Source: Rhodocista pekingensis (GTDB taxonomy: Bacteria > Pseudomonadota > Alphaproteobacteria > Azospirillales > Azospirillaceae). From it: a DNA stretch of 64,000 nucleotides. The position numbers were made by a program, and so were the translations under genes. How positions within the stretch are numbered: position 1 is the first letter of the stretch; each line of letters begins with the position of its first letter. The DNA lies in NCBI RefSeq assembly GCF_042665545.1, contig NZ_JBHTCM010000004.1, positions 186,001-250,000 of the forward strand, read 5' to 3'. The notes under the pieces were generated by a model. The model saw only the letters and a list, made by a program, of their open reading frames with translations. It made no database searches and was not told where the DNA came from. Shown piece after piece: positions 53,238-61,500 of this stretch.

Positions 53238-54203
53238 TCACAGCCCCGTCAGGAATCCGATCAGCGCCTCGTTGACCGCCTCGGGCGCCTCCTGCTGCAC
53301 CCAGTGCCCGGCGCCGGGCAGGATGTGCCGGCCGCGCAGGTCCAGGCAGGTATCGTCGAGCTGCTGCACCGCCTTGTCCAGGCCGGGCATCTTCAGCACG
53401 CCGTCCTCTGCGCCGGCGATGAACAGCGCCGGCACCCGGATGCGGGCGCCGGCCCAGGCGGCCGTCAGCTCCCAGGTCCGGTGCAGGGTGCGATACCAGT
53501 TCAGACCGCCCCGGAATCCGGTGCGGGCATAGGTCTGCGCATAGCGCGCCAGATCCTCCTCAGCCAGCCAGCCGGGCAGGGCATCGGGCCGCGCGCAGGC
53601 CTCCACGATCGTGCGGCCGGGCGGGATCATCGCCGGCCAGCCCGCGCCCGTGGCCGCGGCGGCACCGCTGGCGCTGTAGAGCAGGCGCAGGAAGGTCTCG
53701 CGCGGGTCTGCCTCCAGCTCCCGCTCGGCCTGCCCGGGCTCCTGGAAATAGACCATGTAGAAGCGCTCCAGCCCCATCGCCCGCAGCAGCGTGATCAGGC
53801 TGACGGAGCCGCGCGGCGAATAGGGCACCGACAGGCCGGCGACGGCGCGGAAGCGGTCCGGGCGGAACAGGGCGCACTGCCAGGCCACCGGCGCCCCCCA
53901 GTCGTGGCCGACGATGACGGCCTGCTCCTCGCCCAGCGCCTCCAGCAGCCCGACCATGTCGCCCGTCGTGTGCAGCAGGGTGTAGGCCTCCACCGCCTCC
54001 GGCGCATCGGTGTCGCCGAAGCCCCGCATGTCCGGCGCGACGACGCGGAACCCGGCCGCGGCCAGGGCTGGAAGCTGGTGGCGCCAGGACCAGGACAGTT
54101 CCGGCCAGCCGTGGCAGAGCAGGACCAGCGGTCCTTCGCCCATCTCCAGATAATGCATGCGGATGCCGTTCGTCTGGGCGAAGCGGCTCTTCGGCCCGTC
54201 CAT
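53238..54203 (-). CDS. Alpha/beta hydrolase, epoxide hydrolase-like
   Basis: Hydrolase of the epoxide-hydrolase/haloalkane-dehalogenase group. ATG 54203 with GGGAGGAGA upstream gives 321 residues; the much longer open frame upstream is antisense to mnmA. Motifs are LLCHGWPELSWSWRHQ (oxyanion HGxP), the nucleophile elbow VIVGHDWGAPVAW with Asp instead of Ser, a cap domain, and the catalytic His in LPGAGHWVQQEAP. The Asp nucleophile supports epoxide hydrolase or dehalogenase activity. The substrate is unknown. Confidence 0.9.
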   Translation of the reverse strand: MDGPKSRFAQTNGIRMHYLEMGEGPLVLLCHGWPELSWSWRHQLPALAAAGFRVVAPDMRGFGDTDAPEAVEAYTLLHTTGDMVGLLEALGEEQAVIVGHDWGAPVAWQCALFRPDRFRAVAGLSVPYSPRGSVSLITLLRAMGLERFYMVYFQEPGQAERELEADPRETFLRLLYSASGAAAATGAGWPAMIPPGRTIVEACARPDALPGWLAEEDLARYAQTYARTGFRGGLNWYRTLHRTWELTAAWAGARIRVPALFIAGAEDGVLKMPGLDKAVQQLDDTCLDLRGRHILPGAGHWVQQEAPEAVNEALIGFLTGL

Positions 54204-54322
54204 GCTCTCCTCCCGTCCCGTTCTGCCGTCATTCCCGCGGCTTGGCCCCAGCATAACGGGGCCGGCGGTAGATCGGCGAGGGGCCTTGCGCCGGGCGCGG
54301 GGCGGAACGCGGCCGCTGTCCG

Positions 54323-54350
54323 TTGTCCGGGCGGCGGCGTTCTCTATATT
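54323..54350 (+). promoter_or_regulatory. Putative promoter of mnmA with leaderless start
   Basis: TTGTCC at 54323-54328 and TATATT at 54345-54350 are separated by 16 bases. A start site about seven bases downstream would fall at the A of the mnmA ATG (54357). No ribosome binding site precedes that ATG, so a leaderless transcript is plausible. Confidence 0.5.
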
Positions 54351-54356
54351 GCCGGC

Positions 54357-55535
54357 ATGAACTCCCTCGGTTTCGACAAGGCTCCCCAGGATACCCGCGT
54401 GGTCGTCGCCATGTCGGGCGGGGTCGATTCGTCCGTCACGGCGGCGGTGCTCAAGGAACAGGGCTACGACGTGGTCGGCATCACGTTGCAGCTCTACGAC
54501 CACGGGCTCACCGTGGGCCGGAAGGGGGCGTGCTGCGCCGGACAGGACATCTACGATGCCCGGCAGGTCGCGGACCGCATCGACATCCCGCACTACGTCC
54601 TGGATTACGAAAGCCGCTTCGGCCAGTCGGTGATCGACGATTTCGCCGACAGCTACCTGCGCGGGGAGACGCCGATCCCCTGTGTCCGCTGCAACCAGCG
54701 GGTCAAGTTCCGCGACCTGCTGGAGCAGGCGCGCGACCTCGGCGCCGACTGCCTCGCCACCGGACACTATGCCCGCCGCGTCGCGGGGCCGGCCGGCCCC
54801 GAGCTTCACCGCGGCGCCGATCCGGCCCGCGACCAGAGCTATTTCCTGTTCGCCACGACACCGGCGCAGCTCGACTATCTGCGCTTCCCCCTCGGCCACC
54901 TGCCGAAGAGCGAGACCCGCGCCCTGGCCGACCGGCTGGGCCTCTCCGTGGCCGACAAGCCGGATAGCCAGGACATCTGCTTCGTGCCCGCCGGCAACTA
55001 TGCCCAGGTGGTGGAGAAGCTGCGCCCCGGTGCCGTGGAGCCGGGGGAGATCGTGCATCTCGACGGCCGCGTCCTGGGCCGCCATGACGGCGTCATCCGC
55101 TACACCGTCGGCCAGCGCCGGGGCCTGGGGATCGGCGGCCGCCGGACCCCGGAGGGGGAGGAGCTGGACCCGCTCTATGTCGTGCGGGTGGAGCCGGAGA
55201 CGCACCGCGTCGTCGTCGGCCCGCGCACGGCCCTGGCCCGCGACCGCGTGCTGGTGCGCGAGGTCAACTGGCTCGGCGGGACGGATACGGCGGAGGTGCC
55301 GGTGACGGTGAAGCTGCGCTCGGCCCAGCCGGCGCTGCCGGCGCGGGTCAGCCTGACCGCGGAGGGCGGTGCCGTCGTGGCGCTGCAGCAGCCGCAGTAC
55401 GGCGTGGCGCCCGGTCAGGCGGCCGTCTTCTACCAGGGCGACCGGGTGCTGGGCGGCGGCTGGATCGTCCGGGCCGAGGCGTCGCCCGCCCTGGCGGACG
55501 CCCTGCTCCCGGTGGCCGCCGGGACCGTTCTCTGA
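54357..55535 (+). CDS. mnmA: tRNA-specific 2-thiouridylase MnmA
   Basis: Inserts sulfur at C2 of the wobble uridine (U34) of Lys, Glu and Gln tRNAs. ATG 54357 gives 392 residues beginning a few residues before VVVAMSGGVDSSVTAAVL, the PP-loop ATPase motif. Further features are TPIPCVRCNQRVKF (first catalytic Cys), ATGHYARR, DQSYFLF, DKPDSQDICFVPAG (second catalytic Cys) and the C-terminal beta-barrel domain with YTVGQRRGLGI. There is no ribosome binding site before the ATG. Confidence 0.96.
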   Translation: MNSLGFDKAPQDTRVVVAMSGGVDSSVTAAVLKEQGYDVVGITLQLYDHGLTVGRKGACCAGQDIYDARQVADRIDIPHYVLDYESRFGQSVIDDFADSYLRGETPIPCVRCNQRVKFRDLLEQARDLGADCLATGHYARRVAGPAGPELHRGADPARDQSYFLFATTPAQLDYLRFPLGHLPKSETRALADRLGLSVADKPDSQDICFVPAGNYAQVVEKLRPGAVEPGEIVHLDGRVLGRHDGVIRYTVGQRRGLGIGGRRTPEGEELDPLYVVRVEPETHRVVVGPRTALARDRVLVREVNWLGGTDTAEVPVTVKLRSAQPALPARVSLTAEGGAVVALQQPQYGVAPGQAAVFYQGDRVLGGGWIVRAEASPALADALLPVAAGTVL

Positions 55536-55645
55536 GGCTCCGTCCGGGCGGGTTTCACTGTCCGTTCGGGTCGTGCTTGACAGCCCGGATCGATTTGACT
55601 ACATCACGGGTCCCGCCGCCGGGGACGATCCGGCAGCGGCACTGA

Positions 55646-55720
55646 GGCACCGTAGCTCAGTGGTAGAGCAGGGGACTCATAAGCCCTTGGTCGGGTGTTC
55701 AAATCACCCCGGTGCTACCA
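55646..55720 (+). tRNA. tRNA-Met (CAT), possibly tRNA-Ile2
   Basis: A 75-base cloverleaf is visible: acceptor GGCACCG pairs with CGGTGCT, D arm GCTC/GAGC, anticodon loop CTCATAA with anticodon CAT, T arm GGGTG-TTCAAAT-CACCC, and an encoded CCA end (55718-55720). An elongator tRNA-Met is most likely; a CAT anticodon can also belong to tRNA-Ile modified by TilS. The first acceptor pair is G-U and the base of the anticodon stem has an A-G mismatch. An accessory region follows directly, so this may be an integration target. Confidence 0.9.
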
Positions 55721-55726
55721 TCGAAG

Positions 55727-55761
55727 AAAGCCCGCTAGGTCAACGACTTGGCGGGCTTTTT
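55727..55761 (+). terminator. Terminator after the tRNA gene
   Basis: AAAGCCCGC at 55727-55735 pairs with GCGGGCTTT at 55751-55759 and the stem runs into TTTTT. It sits seven bases past the tRNA CCA end. Confidence 0.85.
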
Positions 55762-55811
55762 GCTGCCCTGACGGTGTGAGCCCGATGACGGTGTGATCTC
55801 GATCCGGTCGA

Positions 55812-55995
55812 TCAACGACTGGATCGTGTAGCGGCGTGCGCCTTCTCGACCGACTTGTCCCCGGCCAGCCACGATTCGACCTCCTCCAGGCACTCCCGAA
55901 TCACGTCGCCCGCGCCGGGGGGCAATTCCACGATCCGCTCGTCAGCTTCGATGACGCTGTCACGCTCCGCGGCGACGACACCGGACCGGCTCAGA
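55812..55995 (-). pseudogene. Coding-looking fragment beside the tRNA
   Basis: On the minus strand an open stretch without ATG or GTG start reads VVAAERDSVIEADERIVEL and then DVIRECLEEVESWLAGDKS before a TGA at about 55812. It ends just where the IS630 remnant begins on the other strand. It may be the tail of a gene cut by that insertion. I do not recognise the family. Confidence 0.3.
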
Positions 55996-56386
55996 CCCGG
56001 CTAGCCCGCAGGTTGGCGTTGAGCGTCTGCCATGCCGCAATCTGGCGCGAGGAAGGCAATGCCCGGCCCCGGCCGATGGGCGGCGACCGCCACTCCCATC
56101 GGCGGGAGGCACATGCGGCAGAAATCCTGGCGCTGATCGAGGCAAAGCCCGATACCACGCTGGCCGAGATGGCAGCACATCTGGAGCGGGCGCATGGGGT
56201 GCGGGCCGCCCTGAGCAGCGTCTGGCGCCTGCTGGACCGCCCCGGCATGAGCGTCAGAAAAAACCGCGCACGCCGCCGGGCAGCAGCGGCCTGACGTGCT
56301 GAAACGTCGGCGGGCCTGGTTCGAGTTGCGGCCCGATCCGGTCCCCGAGCGCCCGGTGTTCATCGACGAGACCGGCGCATCTTCCT
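55985..56386 (+). pseudogene. IS630-family transposase remnant
   Basis: Fragments of a two-frame IS630 transposase. The first frame contains EEGNARPRPMGGDRHSHRREAHA, ILALIEAKPDTTLAEMAAHL and SSVWRLLDRPGMSVRK. At the A6 run 56258-56263 it passes into a second frame reading HAAGQQRPDVLKRRRAWFE and VFIDETGAS, as in the normal IS630 fusion. The catalytic domain ends abruptly after the first DDE Asp/Glu region (FIDETGA, about 56380), where sequence of another IS begins. The N terminus is also shortened. It cannot encode an active enzyme. Confidence 0.8.
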
Positions 56387-56591
56387 TGACGTCAGCGTCG
56401 AAGTGCTGCGCCGCACCGACAGCGATCCCGGCTTCAAGGCCGTTCCGCGGCGCTGGGTGGTCGAGCGGACCGTCGAATGGATGCCCCGCCGGAGACGGCT
56501 GGTTCGAGACGACGAAGCCCGGATCGGCGCCTCCAAGAGCATGATACAACTCGTCATGGCAAGTCTGCTGCTCAGGCGAGCATGTCACTGA
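56385..56591 (+). pseudogene. IS5-family transposase C-terminal remnant
   Basis: The frame reads VEVLRRTDSDPGFKAVPRRWVVERT, then WMPRRRRLVRDDEA and MIQLVMASLLLRRACH, ending at a stop (56589-56591). This is the C-terminal end of an IS5/IS427-type transposase, with the conserved PRRWVVERTF.W..R.RRL.RDYE pattern. It is joined directly to the IS630 remnant, so two elements were fused by deletion or nested insertion. Confidence 0.8.
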
Positions 56592-56846
56592 AAGGTTATC
56601 AAAACGGACTCTCGGCAACGGTTTATTTCCGAAATAGAAACGACGACATTTTTAGCGTGCAACGGGGGGTTCGCATTACACCTTTCAGATGGCTTAAATA
56701 TTGAAAATAAAAGAGTTTATATTCCGTTAACGGTGTTTCCATCTGTGGCCTTTTGATTGCGCTAAGGAAGAATGAGAGATAAAGTCCAACGATAAAGAGA
56801 TCGTCCGTTTGCCTCTTGCCACGTTCATAACCCTCCGGGTGCTGCT
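56592..56846. other. AT-rich region before the two-partner secretion locus
   Basis: About 250 bases much richer in A and T than the rest of the window, between the IS scar and tpsB. It should contain the tpsB promoter. A minus-strand open frame crosses it (56623-56982), but it has no family similarity I can see and overlaps tpsB. Confidence 0.5.
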
Positions 56847-58547
56847 TTGCAGATAAGAAAGATCGCCCTTGCCGCCGCCGCCATGCTGATGACGGGGGCC
56901 AGTCAGGTAGCGTTGGGCCAGGATGCAGGGCAGATTCTGCGCGATGTGGAGCGCAACATCCCCAAGGCGCCGCCACCGACACCGTCGGTGCCCGGTCTGG
57001 CCCCGGCGATGCCCGATGACGATTTCCTGAAAGACGGGCAGACGGTGCGCGTCACCGGTTTCAGGATTCAGTCCAGCCTGATCCCGGAAAAGGAACTGGC
57101 CGCGCAACTGGCCGATTATGTAGGCCGCGACTGCACCCTGGGAGACCTGAAAGAGGCGGCGGCCCGAATCAGCCGGTATTACGCCAAGCGCGATCTGCTG
57201 GCCCGCGCCGTGCTGCCGCGCCAGAGCCTGGAGGGCGGCATCGTCACCATCCAGGTGCTGGAAGCCCGCATGGGCCGGGTGAAGATCGATCCGAGCAGCA
57301 ATACCCGCCTGGACCCGGCGCGGGCGGAGGCCTTTATCCATGCCCGCAACCCGGCGGGTGACGCGGTGCGCCCCGGCGCCATAGCCGCCGGCGTCACCAA
57401 TCTGGGGATCATCCCCGGCATGCAGGCGATCGGCATCCTGGATGCGGGGGAGGAAGAAGGCACCACCGATGTCATCCTGAAAATGCAGGAGCCGCCGCTG
57501 GTGACCGGGCTCCTGGTCCTTGACAATAATTCAGCCAGCGAAATCGGCCGCGCGCGTGCCCTGGGCATCGTGACGATGACCGATGCAAGCGGCTTCGGCG
57601 AGCAGGCGTCCCTGATCGCACAGGTCACCAAATCCTCCCGCTATGGGCAGTTCTCGGCCGGTGCGCCGTTCATGGATGGCGCCTTCTGGCTGGAAGGCAG
57701 CGGCGCCGCTCTGACCTATGACATCCCCCGCAGCGTCAATACCACACAGCCGGCGGGCAATGCCCAGACGGCGGGGCTGACGGCGCGCTGGCTGGGCCTG
57801 CAGGCCAGCGGCGAGCCGGTGAACCTGTCGGTCGGCGTCGAACATAAATGGACCAGCGACAAGGTGGGCGGGCTGACCACGGCCAGCAACCGGCTGGCCG
57901 CCCTGACCTTTTCCGCCCGCCGGGTGATGCGTGACCAATGGCAGGGCGGCGGCGCCTTCATACTGGATGGCGCTGTCAAGATCGGCAATGTCGACCTGTC
58001 CGGCAATGCCAGCAACAAGGCGCTGGACCGCGCCACCGCCGATACCCAGGGCAATTATGCCAAGGTGACCCTCTCGGCAGCGCGCCGGCAGGCCCTGTGG
58101 CAGGGCGGCGACCTGCAGATCACCCTGTCCGGCCAGCTGGCCAGCAAGAACCTGAACAGTGCCGAACAATTCTCTCTGGGCGGGCTGAACGGCACGCGCG
58201 GATACCCGGTCAATGCCGGCAGCGGCGACCAGGGCGCCATGCTGGGGGTGGAACTGGGGCACATGCTGCGCGATGACCTGCGGGGCGCCATCTTCTGGGA
58301 TGGTGGCCTGATCGAGCAGCACAAGGAACGCTGGACCGGCTGGGAGGGCCTGGGCTCTCCCCACAATACCTATTTCCAGCATAATGTCGGCGCGTCGGTG
58401 CAATGGCAGCTGATTGACAATTTGCAGTTGAAGACGACTTTGGCCAAGCGCGTCGGCCCGGATGCGGGCCGCGGGCTTGATCTGAGAGTAGCGAATGAGC
58501 GGCGCTCGGAGTTGCGCGCCTGGATACAACTGGTTCTGACGGTTTGA
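56847..58547 (+). CDS. TpsB outer-membrane transporter (ShlB/FhaC/HecB family)
   Basis: Outer-membrane pore of a two-partner secretion system, exporting the TpsA protein encoded downstream. The start is TTG 56847, chosen because it gives a proper signal peptide (QIRKIALAAAAMLMTGASQVALGQ); an ATG at 56883 would remove the basic part. The 566-residue product has a POTRA region (VRVTGFRIQSSLIPEKELAAQLADYVG, DLLARAVLPRQSLEGGIVTIQVLEA) and a C-terminal beta-barrel with the family motif FSLGGLNGTRGYP (about residues 444-456). It follows the IS scar and is the first gene of the accessory locus. Confidence 0.92.
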   Translation: MQIRKIALAAAAMLMTGASQVALGQDAGQILRDVERNIPKAPPPTPSVPGLAPAMPDDDFLKDGQTVRVTGFRIQSSLIPEKELAAQLADYVGRDCTLGDLKEAAARISRYYAKRDLLARAVLPRQSLEGGIVTIQVLEARMGRVKIDPSSNTRLDPARAEAFIHARNPAGDAVRPGAIAAGVTNLGIIPGMQAIGILDAGEEEGTTDVILKMQEPPLVTGLLVLDNNSASEIGRARALGIVTMTDASGFGEQASLIAQVTKSSRYGQFSAGAPFMDGAFWLEGSGAALTYDIPRSVNTTQPAGNAQTAGLTARWLGLQASGEPVNLSVGVEHKWTSDKVGGLTTASNRLAALTFSARRVMRDQWQGGGAFILDGAVKIGNVDLSGNASNKALDRATADTQGNYAKVTLSAARRQALWQGGDLQITLSGQLASKNLNSAEQFSLGGLNGTRGYPVNAGSGDQGAMLGVELGHMLRDDLRGAIFWDGGLIEQHKERWTGWEGLGSPHNTYFQHNVGASVQWQLIDNLQLKTTLAKRVGPDAGRGLDLRVANERRSELRAWIQLVLTV

Positions 58548-58560
58548 GGCAGGAATGACC

Positions 58561-61500
58561 ATGAACAACCCGCCCCGTCGCCGCAAAGCCTCCGTCTTCC
58601 GCGCCCATCTGCTGGGCTGCACCGCCGTTCTGTCCGTCGTACAGGCATTGAGCGGCGCCGCCTGGGCCCAGTCCAGCCAGGCGCCGGGCACCCTGCCCAC
58701 CGGCGGCCAGGTGCAATCGGGTGTGGCCAGCATCGCCACCACCGGCACCGCCATGACCGTCAACCAGACGACGGACAAGGCCATCATCTCCTGGAACCAG
58801 TTCAATATCGGGTCCGGTGCCAGCGTCACCTTCCAGCAACCCAATACCAGTTCGATGACGCTGAACCGGGTGCGGGGCGGCGAGACTTCCCTGATCGAGG
58901 GGGCGTTGCGCGCACCCGGCACGGTGATCCTGGTCAACCCCAGCGGTGTGGTCTTCGGCGGCGGCAGCACGGTGGATGTCGGCGGCATCATCGCGTCCAC
59001 CCTGGATATCGCGGACGAGGATTTCGAGAAGGGCAACCTGTCCTTCACGCGCGGTACGTCTGATGGCGCCATCGTCAACCAGGGCCGCATCAATGCGCGC
59101 GGCGGGTCGGTGGCCCTGCTGGCCTCGCAGATCACCAACCTGGGTTATATCCGGGCGGAACTGGGGTCGGTGGTGCTGGCGGCGGGTGAAACCGTCACCC
59201 TGACCCCTGATGGCGGCGCACCGCTGAAGGTCGATGCCTCCCTGATCCGGGCGGAGATCGAGGCCGGCGGCATCATCCAGACCGGCGGCGGGGCCGTGTA
59301 CCTGTCCGCCCAGGCGATGAACAAGGTCAATGCCGGCGTCATCAGGGCGACCGGCGTGATCGAGGCCGACAGCCTGACCGACAAGGGCGGCCAGATCGTG
59401 CTGGATGCCAGCGGCCCGATCACCCTGCAAAGCGCGCTGTTCAGCGCCAAGGGGGCGACGGGCGGCGGTACGGTGCTGGTGGGCGATGCCCAGGCGACAT
59501 CCGTCGCCATGGATGCCAAGAGCCGTATCGACGCTTCTGCAACGGAAAGCGGCAAGGGTGGCACCGTCATCGTCAACAGCCAGGACACGGTGGCCCGTGG
59601 CGTTATCCTGGCCCGTGGCGGCAAGTTGTGGGGCGATGGCGGATTCGTCGAAACCTCGGGCCATGAACTGGCCTTCGACGGGATCAAGGTGGATGTCGGC
59701 GCCGCTGCCGGCAAGGGCGGCAACTGGCTGCTGGACCCCTATGACCTGACGGTGAACGCCGCCTATGCCAGCGCCATCCAGGCGGCCCTGGAATCGGGCA
59801 ATGTCACGCTGCAAACCACCAACACTGCCGTCAACAATACGGGCGTGGGGGCGGGCGGCACCACCAATGCCAGTGGCAATGGCGATATCTTCGTCAATTC
59901 CGGCATCACCTGGACCTCGGCCAATTCCCTGACGCTGGATGCCTATCGTGGTGTCACCGTCAATGCCGCCATGTCCGGCAGCAGCCTGTCGGTTGTCACC
60001 AATAATGGTGGCTCCGGTGGACGCTTTGCCGCCAATGCCCCGGTGGATCTGACGACGGGCCTGGATATCAATGGCACCGCCTATACGATGATCACGTCGG
60101 CGGCGGACTTGGCAGCCATCAGTGCGACGGGTTCCTATGCCCTGGCAAGCAACCTGACGCTGTCCGGCGCCTGGACGCCCATCGGGTTTAACAGCACCGG
60201 CGCCAACGCCACGCCGACATTTGCCTTTGGGGGCACGCTGGACGGGCTGGGCCACACAATCAGCGGGCTGACCCTGAGCCAGGCCGGGTGGTCAAACATC
60301 GGGCTGTTCAGCACCGTCGGCAGTACCGGGTCGCTGGCCAATCTGGTGCTGACCGGCGCCACCATCAGTGGCGGTGTCCCGTCGTCGGCCACGACGGCCT
60401 GGGGTTTCCTGTCCGGGCGGATGTCCGGCACCGTTTTCAACAGCTCCGTCAATGGCACCATCACGGGCTCCCGCCTGACGGGCCTGGGGGGGCTGGTGGG
60501 TGTGCTGAATGGCGGTACCATCCTCAACAGCCGCGCCAGTATCACATCGGCAAACGGCTCGGGGGTGACAGCCCTGGGTGGTCTGGCCGGGCAGGCCACC
60601 GCCAATTCGTATATCAGCGACAGCTACGCCAATATCAACTTCGTCCTTGGCATGTCGAATGTGCGCATCGGCGGGGTGGCGGGCGACACCAATGTACTGA
60701 CCCTGCTCAATTCCTACTCCACCGGTACGATCACGGCCACCACCAGCACCAGCAGTTTGGCGTCGTATGTCGGTGGTCTGGTCGGGATCAATCTCAACGG
60801 CACGATCGCCAACGCCAATTCAGCGGTCAACATCGGGCTTCAGAACGCGTCAACCCGCATTGGCGGCCTGGTCGGCAGCAGTTCAGGTCTTATCACCAAC
60901 TCTTATGCGACGGGTAATATCACGCTTGGTGGCACCGGCAACCAGTATGTTGGTGGCTTGGTTGGCGTCAATTCCCAGACAACCGCCACCGTTGTCAGTG
61001 CCCGGGTTTTCAACAGCTATGCGACCGGCGATATTGCGGTTGGCAACGCGGCGGCAACCAATGCCTCCGCGCAATATATCGGTGGGCTTGCCGGGCATAT
61101 GCAGAATGGCGTTGTCAGCGGCAGCTTTGCCTCTGGCACCGTTTCGGTTGGCCGTTCCGCTACCTATGTCGGTGGGCTGGTCGGGTCGGCAGAGGCCTTC
61201 AACCTGACCTCATCGTCGGTGCTGGGCAGCTTTGCCACCGGGCGGGTCGTCGGGGGCTCCGTCGCCAGCAATGTCGGCGGGCTGGTCGGCCGTGTCTTTG
61301 GCAGCATCGTCACCGGTGCCTATTCAACCGGGAGTGTGACGGCCGGCGTCGGGTCCACCAATATTGGCGGCCTGATCGGGCAAGTCGCCACGAGTGGTAC
61401 GGTTTTGGCCACGGTTGCCAATGTCTGGTCCGGCAGCCCGGTTACGGCGGCCACCGGCGTTTCCGTGGGCGGCCTGGTCGGCCTCATGGCCAGCAGCACG

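Noticed and set aside
52923..54356. Upstream extension of the mnmA frame
   Set aside because: It runs antisense through the hydrolase gene; MnmA similarity starts at ATG 54357.
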